A stretch of DNA of 5,435 nt from Thermoanaerobaculia bacterium (GCA_023151335.1 JAKLJF010000378.1:1-5435), one strand, 5' to 3'; positions 1-4,936 are shown, counted from the first letter of the stretch. Numbers and translations: made by a program. The notes: a model not told the origin generated them from the letters alone.

Positions 1-642
1 GGGCTCGCGTTTGGGATAATAGGTGGGTGTCAGCGAATCGTCCTGTTTGGTCAGGGTGAAATCATTGCGCACCAGCTTTTCAATGTTCCGTTCGATCAGG
101 TATTTCATGGCCAGCGTATTCTTGAAATGCATGGTTTCGGCGGTATCGCGCGGCGTTATTTCGAATTTGAAAGTGTCCGCGATGTCGCCTGAATCTACGC
201 CCGGGTCATACCGGAACAAGTTGGTGTAAAACGCCCGCCGGCCTTCAATGATCGACCAGTTCATAGGCGACCGCCCGCGGCCGAGGGGCAGGTTCATCGA
301 ACTGCCATGCATGCCGAAGGCGCCTACGCGCAGCCCTGACAGCACCTCTTCCGGTATCAGCCGCTGCCAGCCGATCACAAAAGCGATATCGAGATTCAGC
401 GAGCGGATATATGCCTGGTCGTCGGGGTGCTTCAGGGAATAATACCTGGCCTGATATACCTGAATACCTTTGTCCGTGGCAATTTGTTTCAGATCGGTAT
501 AATCTGCCACCTCGTGTTTTTGCCCCGCTTCGGGGCTAATGGTGATCAAATGCCTTATTTTCCAGGGTATATTCAGGTTATTCAGGAGGAAAAGTGTGGT
601 CGCTTTGCAGCCGAATACCGCTATTTGGTCAAAGACTTTCAT
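1..642 (-). CDS. Sugar N-formyltransferase-like protein (3' end beyond the window)
   Basis: An open frame of 214 codons starts at the ATG at 640-642 and runs off the left edge. It resembles the formyl-transferase N domain, which moves a formyl group from 10-formyl-tetrahydrofolate to an amine. The N-terminal strand MKVFDQIAVFG opens the fold. The core at residues 107-134 has GMHGS (His112 as the expected catalytic His), then RGRSPMNW, and later GVDSGDI with the conserved Asp150. The visible end reads YYPKREP, the usual approach to the PKRxPEDG motif, so only a short C-terminal part should be missing. The Asn of the usual NxH triad is Gly110 here. Between the ATG and the upstream in-frame stop (TAA, 685-687) there is no other ATG, GTG or TTG. 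The gene overlaps the preceding deacetylase by 14 bp, suggesting translational coupling. A sugar-nucleotide or glycan amine is a likelier target than Met-tRNA given the context, but the exact substrate cannot be read. Confidence 0.87.
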   Translation of the reverse strand, partial: MKVFDQIAVFGCKATTLFLLNNLNIPWKIRHLITISPEAGQKHEVADYTDLKQIATDKGIQVYQARYYSLKHPDDQAYIRSLNLDIAFVIGWQRLIPEEVLSGLRVGAFGMHGSSMNLPLGRGRSPMNWSIIEGRRAFYTNLFRYDPGVDSGDIADTFKFEITPRDTAETMHFKNTLAMKYLIERNIEKLVRNDFTLTKQDDSLTPTYYPKREP

Positions 643-1411
643 GTATGTTCCGGAATGGGATACAATTGTTGGAGAACTCGGTTTTTAATGATTGCACCCG
701 GTGCCCGAAATATTGTTTGAGCTTGTCCAGATTGGAGGCCCCGTCGAGCATCCACCAAATCGGATGGATCAGAACGTGCAGGGATTTCTGTTGATGGAAT
801 TCCTGCGAATCGAAGGGGTGGCCGAACCGCCACACGCCGGTGGAATCGGCAAAGTATTTTACGTCGCGAAAATACTTGGATTGATAGGTATGCTCGACGC
901 CACAGATCGGTTGATCCATTTCCTGGAAAAAAGCATTGGGCCGGTGCAGGCTGATAATACTGACGTCGAGGTTAAAAATATCCCGGAACAGGTTAACTTC
1001 CATTTGTAAGCCCTTGTGAAAATCCTCATAGATGGATGGATCGAAGTGAATACTGACACAATGGCCCAGTTTGCGGATAAATTCGATATTCTCAAAATCC
1101 TGCGGTGACAGGATATTATAGAAATTGGAGCGTAAAAGAAAGAAGTATGTTGACCTGATACCCAGTTTGGATTCGATCAGGGCCGACTGCAGGGCAAAAT
1201 TGGTGTCAAAGTCGATATCGTGGCGCAGGGCAACCTGTTTTTTGGGATGGGTTAGCTCCTGAAAAAAGCCAAAGGAGTAGCCATGGTTGAGAAATCCTTT
1301 CAAAAATTCTTCATAAGAGCCAAAGCGGTTCTCAGCGGTTTTCCACTGGATAGTGTCCTTGTCGGATGGGATAACAGGATGTTGCGGTCTAGGGTGTAAA
1401 GTATGCGTCAT
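629..1411 (-). CDS. Divergent NodB-like polysaccharide deacetylase (second copy)
   Basis: This 260-residue protein has the pattern of the carbohydrate esterase 4 / NodB homology fold, a metal-dependent hydrolase that removes N- or O-acetyl groups from sugars. The first motif is ALRHDIDFD with His64, Asp65 and Asp67. A STYFFLL strand follows at residues 87-93. LGHCVSIHFDP at 116-125 carries His122 in the place of the HxxxH metal motif. ISLHRP (His156) and LIHPIWW (His216) match the later conserved strands. The second metal His of the classic HxxxH motif is not at its usual spacing, as in related RHDID proteins of polysaccharide clusters. No signal peptide or membrane helix is seen, so a cytoplasmic role on a sugar nucleotide or lipid-linked sugar is possible. 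It starts 32 bp after the sugar transferase, without a Shine-Dalgarno sequence, and ends inside the start of the formyltransferase. It is only distantly similar to the deacetylase at 3111-3917. The fold is fairly sure; the substrate is unknown. Confidence 0.85.
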   Translation of the reverse strand: MTHTLHPRPQHPVIPSDKDTIQWKTAENRFGSYEEFLKGFLNHGYSFGFFQELTHPKKQVALRHDIDFDTNFALQSALIESKLGIRSTYFFLLRSNFYNILSPQDFENIEFIRKLGHCVSIHFDPSIYEDFHKGLQMEVNLFRDIFNLDVSIISLHRPNAFFQEMDQPICGVEHTYQSKYFRDVKYFADSTGVWRFGHPFDSQEFHQQKSLHVLIHPIWWMLDGASNLDKLKQYFGHRVQSLKTEFSNNCIPFRNIHESL

Positions 1412-1443
1412 GTGGCTTGTCAGTTTTAATCGTTGGTCTGAAT

Positions 1444-2526
1444 TTAATAGCTGCGAACCATTTTAATAAAAATGTTATAAAATGCCCTGACCGTGTACCG
1501 CAGGTCGGTGAGGAAGGGTTGCTTTTCGTAGGCCTGAAGGTATCGCCGTTCGATATCGATCGTATCTTCGATACATTTGGGAATTTCGACGTACACCGGC
1601 GGGATCAATCCGGGTTTGAATTTTTTCCGGAACTCCTGGAATTCTTCAGGGTACAGGCTGAAATAATGTTTGCTGATAGGGCGGACGCCGAAGAACTTTA
1701 CGTCGCCCCGGATCAGGTTGTACAGCATGGGCAACTCGTCCAGCCAGTATTTGCGCATGAAATGTCCCATGCTGGTGATCCGCGGGTCGTCTTTGAATTT
1801 GGCGCCGGTACCCAGGCCGTTTCGCTCGTATATAAATTGCTGCACGTATTCGGAATACGGCGCCATCGTGCGCAATTTATACACTTTTACGATCTTACCG
1901 TTTTTCCCCACGCGGCGCAGTTTGATGAAGGGGCCATAGGTGGCTTCGGTGTTGTAGTCGGGTTCGCCGGTTTTTTCTGCCAGGAAGTATAGTTTGCCGT
2001 CTGCTTCCACGCTGTCGACCAGGCGGAAACCACAAGAGTAAAGCCGCCCGTATGTTTCCATTTCGGAAATAACGCGGTTGCGGCCACGGGTCAGGAAAAA
2101 ATAGGAACGGCGCAGCAGGGGTAGTTTAGGCCAGACCCGCTTGAAGAGGTAGTCGAAACCATACAGGATTTTATTAGCCGGTCGCGGGTACCCTCCCATT
2201 ATTTTTTCTTTCCGGTGTTCGGAGGTTTCCACGCACCCCAGCAGGTAACCGCCTTGCTGCAAATGCCGGTTGGCCGATTCCAGGAATTTGTTGACATACC
2301 GGATGTCATTCAGGCGGTGGAGATTGATAATACCTTCCCAGTCGGTGCCTTCCGCTCCCGGCGTTGCGTCCAGCGAAACAATGGTGTCCGTGATGAAGAG
2401 CGAGCCGAATTCATCCGGATCAATCAATTGCTCCACCATGCGAACCACTTCGCCGGGCAGGCCTTTTTCCCATTGTCGGGAAATCAGTTTTTGGGGCACA
2501 CTCATTTGGTCGACGTCCATATCCAT
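1444..2526 (-). CDS. Hybrid sugar transferase: degenerate methyltransferase-like N-terminus plus phosphoglycosyl-transferase core
   Basis: The C-terminal half (about residues 195-360) is a bacterial sugar transferase core (PF02397, the WcaJ/PglC/WbaP group), which moves a sugar phosphate from a UDP-sugar to undecaprenyl phosphate to start a glycan. Visible motifs are RRVGKNGK (204-211), YKLRTM (216-221), the catalytic pair Asp263-Glu264 in WLDELPMLYN, GVRP (280-283) and KPGLIPP (304-310). The first half lacks the hydrophobic re-entrant membrane helix that normally begins this domain. Residues 64-100 instead resemble the second half of a SAM-dependent methyltransferase (INLHRLNDIRYVNKF, then LQQGGYLLGCVET), with no glycine-rich SAM motif before it, so methyl transfer is doubtful. 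At 360 residues it is longer than a minimal PglC and shorter than a five-helix WcaJ. The ATG at 2524-2526 follows a nine-A run; Met3 or Met8 are other possible starts. It heads the downstream gene group and probably starts assembly of the repeat unit. Confidence 0.92.
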   Translation of the reverse strand: MDMDVDQMSVPQKLISRQWEKGLPGEVVRMVEQLIDPDEFGSLFITDTIVSLDATPGAEGTDWEGIINLHRLNDIRYVNKFLESANRHLQQGGYLLGCVETSEHRKEKIMGGYPRPANKILYGFDYLFKRVWPKLPLLRRSYFFLTRGRNRVISEMETYGRLYSCGFRLVDSVEADGKLYFLAEKTGEPDYNTEATYGPFIKLRRVGKNGKIVKVYKLRTMAPYSEYVQQFIYERNGLGTGAKFKDDPRITSMGHFMRKYWLDELPMLYNLIRGDVKFFGVRPISKHYFSLYPEEFQEFRKKFKPGLIPPVYVEIPKCIEDTIDIERRYLQAYEKQPFLTDLRYTVRAFYNIFIKMVRSY

Positions 2527-2534
2527 AAATTCCG

Positions 2535-2543
2535 TTTTTTTTT
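2535..2543. repeat. Nine-base homopolymer tract in the sugar transferase leader
   Basis: Nine consecutive T on the plus strand (A on the coding strand) lie 8 bp upstream of the ATG at 2526. In Bacteroidota an A-rich leader can replace a Shine-Dalgarno sequence and aid initiation, which is the simplest reading. A tract of this length can also change length by slippage and so alter spacing; nothing here shows that it does. Confidence 0.9.
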
Positions 2544-2559
2544 AATGACGAAATAACCT

Positions 2560-2577
2560 TTCATCATGTGTGATGAA
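2560..2577. repeat. 7-bp perfect hairpin in the sugar transferase leader
   Basis: TTCATCA (2560-2566) and TGATGAA (2571-2577) are exact inverted copies around a 4-base loop (TGTG on plus). The hairpin lies 33 bp upstream of the sugar transferase ATG. On the minus-strand RNA it is not followed by a U run, so it is not a typical intrinsic terminator. It could be an operator or a 5' leader structure. Confidence 0.75.
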
Positions 2578-2710
2578 GCAGATATAGGGGGGAGAGGATT
2601 AAAATGATCAGTATTGAAAGATAAAGATTATTACAAATAACATGCCTTTGGAGGCAGTACTTTTGTCAACCATTCCCGCTTCCCAATACGTTATGATATG
2701 CCACGATTCT

Positions 2711-2742
2711 TGTATGTGAATGGATAATGGATTTCACATACA
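2711..2742. repeat. 10-bp perfect inverted repeat with a 12-bp centre
   Basis: TGTATGTGAA (2711-2720) and TTCACATACA (2733-2742) are perfect inverted copies. The 12-bp spacer itself carries the direct repeat TGGAT-AA-TGGAT. Centre-to-centre distance of the arms is 22 bp, about two helical turns, so a dimeric regulator could bind both arms on one face. No T run follows on either strand, which argues against a terminator. It lies 185 bp upstream of the sugar transferase start. Confidence 0.8.
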
Positions 2743-2874
2743 GCTTATGCAGGCATTTTACCGTGTGCAAGCAGGAGGAAAACACACGCGACAAACACCC
2801 CGCTGCTAATAAACGCATAAGCGTAAGACAGGGACGTAAAGCGTGAGGAGCGAGGTAAAACCTCCGGGCGATTT

Positions 2875-2885
2875 TTGTTAAACAA
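2875..2885. repeat. Short palindrome TTGTT-A-AACAA
   Basis: TTGTT (2875-2879) and AACAA (2881-2885) form an 11-bp palindrome. The TTGTT word recurs exactly 21 bp later, at 2896, as the start of the next inverted repeat. The two elements may therefore belong to one binding array. It is short enough to be chance. Confidence 0.5.
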
Positions 2886-2895
2886 GGATTTAAAA

Positions 2896-2937
2896 TTGTT
2901 GCACTGATTAAAAGGTGGGAGGCAAAAGGTGCAACAA
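2896..2937. repeat. 9-bp perfect inverted repeat with a 24-bp loop
   Basis: TTGTTGCAC (2896-2904) and GTGCAACAA (2929-2937) are exact inverted copies. The loop is purine-rich on the plus strand and holds AAAAGGTG and AAAAGGTG-like copies: AAAAGGTGGG at 2910-2919 and AAAAGGTGCA at 2924-2933. Function is unknown; an operator, a structured RNA or the end of a lost element are all possible. Confidence 0.7.
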
Positions 2938-3015
2938 GAAAATTATGAAGCGAGAATCAGATGACCTTATGGATTACTAAAACGGACGGGGAGCAGGCCG
3001 TTTCTCATTTTCAAA

Positions 3016-3117
3016 TGCGAAATTCAAGGATTTTGGCTGTATTTCCAAGAGAAGAGCGGAAATAATTTCGGCGTTTACCAATGCAGGAAGTGCAGCCAAA
3101 ATTATGCCAATCAATGG
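3016..3117 (+). pseudogene. Possible zinc-ribbon remnant, IS1 InsA-like (weak)
   Basis: On the plus strand, a frame open from a TGA at about 2960 contains a Cys at 3016-3018, then EKSGNNFGVYQ, then CRKC encoded at 3082-3093, followed by SQNYANQW. The spacing of 21 residues between the first Cys and the CxxC, and the KSGN...YQCRKC pattern, resemble the N-terminal zinc ribbon of IS1-type InsA proteins (CPxC, about 20 residues, CxxC). The first CxxC is incomplete and there is no start codon. The frame then runs antisense into the deacetylase gene, and no helix-turn-helix or DDE segment follows. It could be the relic of an insertion or a coincidence. Confidence 0.2.
3030..3102. repeat. 10-bp inverted repeat enclosing a nested 7-bp hairpin, just after the deacetylase stop
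   Basis: ATTTTGGCTG (3030-3039) pairs perfectly with CAGCCAAAAT (3093-3102). Directly inside the left arm, TATTTCC (3040-3046) pairs with GGAAATA (3058-3064), so the two stems would stack. The minus-strand transcript reaches the outer stem 8 bases after the deacetylase TGA (3111-3113). The sequence after the structure (CCTTGAA) has no U run, so it is not a standard intrinsic terminator. It may still protect or process the 3' end of the upstream transcript. Confidence 0.7.
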
Positions 3118-3917
3118 TTAACCAGGCTTTGTTGTGGCATTTCGGCCGGGTTTGGCGCGTTTCTCCACTTGATCAGCCAGTATTTTATCGTGTTTTTAAC
3201 CTTTTGGCGGTATTTGTCGGTGAGCCATAATAACTGGTTGTCGGTCCAGCGTTGCGGGTGAAAATTGAACATGGCCTGATCGGGGAAACGCCCCTCACGG
3301 ATGCTTTGAATGATTTCCGGCGTGCTGTGGAATCGCAAACCGAAATAATCGGTTACTTTATCGCGAACGCTGACGGCGTGCCCGTCCCAGCGCCGGCCGG
3401 TATCGGTGAGGTAAAACACCTTTCTGAAGTTGAGGTCGAAATACGGTTCGCCGATGATGCCATAGTCGCGGTAATTGTATTTTTTCCACACCGCCTTGTT
3501 GTCGTATTTCGAGCGCGGGCTGCCGTGCATACAAATCGTGCTGACAGGCGCCACGCGGCGCAATTTGTCCAGGTGGCGCTCAAAAAACTGAATGGCTTTG
3601 TCGGGGTCGCCATGGGCAAAGTCCATGTCTTCATAATGATAGCCGATTTCATGGCCCAGGGCATGGATTTCCCGGATGACGTTTTCGTCGAAACTTTCCG
3701 GAACTACCCTGAAAAAGTAGGTGCCCACAATGCCTTTTTCGTGCTGGATGCGGGCGAACTCAAGGGAATGTAACTTCCGGTCGTCCACGTCGTGGCGCAG
3801 CACGACGGATTTTTCATGAGGCGCCTGAAGAAAGTCGGCGAAGGTTTGGAACCGGTAGCCGGCTTGTTGCAGGCTGTCCAGCAACTGGCGGTAAACTGCT
3901 ACGGAAAAATCTTGCAT
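3111..3917 (-). CDS. NodB-like polysaccharide deacetylase (first copy)
   Basis: This 268-residue protein fits the carbohydrate esterase 4 / NodB fold, whose members hydrolyse acetyl groups from sugars using a bound divalent metal. VVLRHDVDD at 38-46 carries the catalytic and metal Asp residues (Asp43, Asp45). GTYFFRV (65-71) is the next core strand. LGHEIGYHYEDMD (87-99) places His94 at the first metal His, with no His at the usual +4 position. ICMHGSP (128-134) and FNFHPQRW (217-224) give the later conserved His residues. The C-terminal 40 residues are basic and partly hydrophobic (YWLIKW), without a clear membrane helix, and there is no signal peptide. The start at 3915-3917 is the first ATG and follows an A/T-rich leader. 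The gene lies 35 bp after the epimerase and is probably cotranscribed with it. A target such as an N-acetylhexosamine made by the neighbouring epimerase is plausible but not shown. Confidence 0.9.
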   Translation of the reverse strand: MQDFSVAVYRQLLDSLQQAGYRFQTFADFLQAPHEKSVVLRHDVDDRKLHSLEFARIQHEKGIVGTYFFRVVPESFDENVIREIHALGHEIGYHYEDMDFAHGDPDKAIQFFERHLDKLRRVAPVSTICMHGSPRSKYDNKAVWKKYNYRDYGIIGEPYFDLNFRKVFYLTDTGRRWDGHAVSVRDKVTDYFGLRFHSTPEIIQSIREGRFPDQAMFNFHPQRWTDNQLLWLTDKYRQKVKNTIKYWLIKWRNAPNPAEMPQQSLVNH

Positions 3918-3952
3918 GATTTGGAACAGGATTTAGATTAAATATTTGATAA

Positions 3953-4936
3953 TCAGGAAACTGTACTTGCCGTTTCTATGGCGTATTTTTCGAGGTTATA
4001 CTGGTAAACCCGTTTAAGGCCTTCGAACATCCGCACTTGTGGGTTGTACCCGAGGTTGCGCTGTATCTTTGAAATATCCGCTTTCGAATGTTTTACGTCG
4101 CCGGGCCGTTCGGGGCCATAGGTCGCCTGAATGTTTTTACCGGTGATTTGCCGGAGCATATCCACCATTTCGTTCAGGGAGACCTGTTCGCCGCAGGCCA
4201 CGTTGTATACCTGGTTGAGCGCATCCGTATTTTCGGTAAACAAGGCCAGGTCATTGGCATGCAGGGCGTTTTCCACGTAGGTAAAATCCCGGCTTGTCGT
4301 CCCGTCGCCGTGTATATGGGGGGCACGATCTTCAATGAAGGCTTTGCAAAAGATCGGGATGACGGCGGCGTAAGGGTTGTCGGCATTTTGGCGGGGACCG
4401 AATATATTAAAATAACGAAGACCTACAAATCTCAGGCCATAAGTGCGGGTAAATACTTCCGCGTACAGTTCGGCGGCGTATTTGCTCACCGCATAAGGCG
4501 ACAAGGGGCGGCCAATCCGTTCTTCCACCTTGGGCAATTCCGCGCTGTCGCCGTAAGTGCTGGAGGAGAAAGCCAGCACCACCCGGTCTACGCCTGCCTC
4601 CTTGGCGGCATGGAGGATGTTGACCGTGCCGCCTACGTTGACCTCGTTGGTTCGCGCCGGGTTTTGAATGGAACGGGGTACCGAGCCTAACGCTGCCTGA
4701 TGCGTGACTTTGTGAATGCCCCGCATGGCTTGCGTACAAACGGCGTAGTCGCAGATATCGCCTTTGATAAACTCGAATTTCGGGTTATTTTCATAAGGCG
4801 CGATGTTCTCGTAGTAGCCGTTCGACAGATCGTCGACCACCCGTACCAGGGCGATGCGCTCGTCGCGGAGGTATTTCTCCACAAGATTGGAGCCGATAAA
4901 TCCGGCCCCGCCTGTAACTAATAGCTTGATTCCCAT
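3953..4936 (-). CDS. NAD-dependent UDP-N-acetylhexosamine 4-epimerase (WbpP/TviC type)
   Basis: This 327-residue extended short-chain dehydrogenase/reductase interconverts C4 epimers of a UDP-sugar through a 4-keto intermediate in the cytoplasm. TGGAGFIGS at 8-16 is the NAD-binding loop. SSSTYGD (124-130) and YAVSK (Tyr148, Lys152) form the catalytic site, with Ser126 and Tyr148 spaced as in WbpP. AALGSVPRSI (81-90), GRPLSPYAV (142-150), GDGTTSRDF (210-218) and GDVKHSKADISK (279-290) are characteristic of the WbpP/TviC/WbgU branch. Ser284 sits at the gatekeeper position (Tyr299 in E. coli GalE, Ser306 in WbpP), which opens the pocket to N-acetylated sugars. UDP-GlcNAc/UDP-GalNAc, or their uronic acids, are therefore more likely substrates than UDP-glucose. 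The N-terminal extension of WbpP is absent. Its ATG lies inside the end of the upstream gene (19-bp overlap), so translation is probably coupled. Confidence 0.95.
   Translation of the reverse strand: MGIKLLVTGGAGFIGSNLVEKYLRDERIALVRVVDDLSNGYYENIAPYENNPKFEFIKGDICDYAVCTQAMRGIHKVTHQAALGSVPRSIQNPARTNEVNVGGTVNILHAAKEAGVDRVVLAFSSSTYGDSAELPKVEERIGRPLSPYAVSKYAAELYAEVFTRTYGLRFVGLRYFNIFGPRQNADNPYAAVIPIFCKAFIEDRAPHIHGDGTTSRDFTYVENALHANDLALFTENTDALNQVYNVACGEQVSLNEMVDMLRQITGKNIQATYGPERPGDVKHSKADISKIQRNLGYNPQVRMFEGLKRVYQYNLEKYAIETASTVS

Larger units (their letters stand above)
2527..3110. other. 584-bp intergenic region rich in inverted repeats, no convincing gene
   Basis: This gap separates two gene groups of the same orientation, so it should hold the promoter of the sugar transferase and perhaps the end of the upstream transcript. 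It is visibly more A/T-rich than its neighbours. It contains perfect inverted repeats at 2560-2577, 2711-2742, 2875-2885, 2896-2937 and 3030-3102, plus a small 5-bp hairpin at 2852-2864. Two weak coding traces exist. A plus-strand zinc-ribbon-like frame lies near 3016-3117. A minus-strand open frame at 2745-2942 has no ATG in its first part and contains a hydrophobic stretch of about 20 residues. No tRNA, known riboswitch or intact mobile element is recognised. The region may be regulatory, a decayed insertion, or both. Confidence 0.8.

Noticed and set aside
1..642. Housekeeping methionyl-tRNA formyltransferase (fmt)
   Set aside because: The NxH triad is altered, the visible sequence is short for Fmt, and the gene is embedded in a polysaccharide cluster and overlaps a deacetylase. 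A sugar formyltransferase fits better.
427..720. 97-codon plus-strand frame near the left edge
   Set aside because: The same DNA encodes the formyltransferase N-terminal region on the minus strand, with a clear start and family motifs.
1417..1992. 191-codon plus-strand frame antisense to the sugar transferase
   Set aside because: It is the complement of a well-supported gene, its translation shows no family pattern, and the minus-strand motifs account for the sequence.
2616..2623. TATCTTTC on the minus strand as a -7 element for the sugar transferase
   Set aside because: It is one base off the consensus with no -33 TTTG at 19-21 bp. The position is sensible, but the match is too weak to call.
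2658..2665. TACTTTTG, a plus-strand match to the TAnnTTTG promoter element
   Set aside because: There is no TTTG at a suitable upstream distance, and no convincing plus-strand gene follows.
2748..2810. 20-codon plus-strand frame starting ATG CAG GCA
   Set aside because: It is very short, has no ribosome-binding context and no recognisable product, and lies within the dyad-rich intergenic region.
2852..2872. GAGGT-AAA-ACCTC hairpin followed by T-rich sequence as a plus-strand terminator
   Set aside because: The stem has only 5 bp, seven bases separate it from the T run, and no plus-strand gene ends there.
3252..3773. 173-codon plus-strand frame antisense to the first deacetylase
   Set aside because: It mirrors a gene with clear NodB-type motifs. 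Its Val/Ala/Phe-rich translation is typical of antisense shadows.
4088..4690. 200-codon plus-strand frame antisense to the epimerase
   Set aside because: The minus strand encodes a complete, motif-bearing dehydrogenase/reductase epimerase. The plus translation has no recognisable domain.
3953..4936. galE (UDP-glucose 4-epimerase) naming
   Set aside because: The gatekeeper position is Ser284, not Tyr, and several stretches match the WbpP/TviC branch, so a galE label would mislead.
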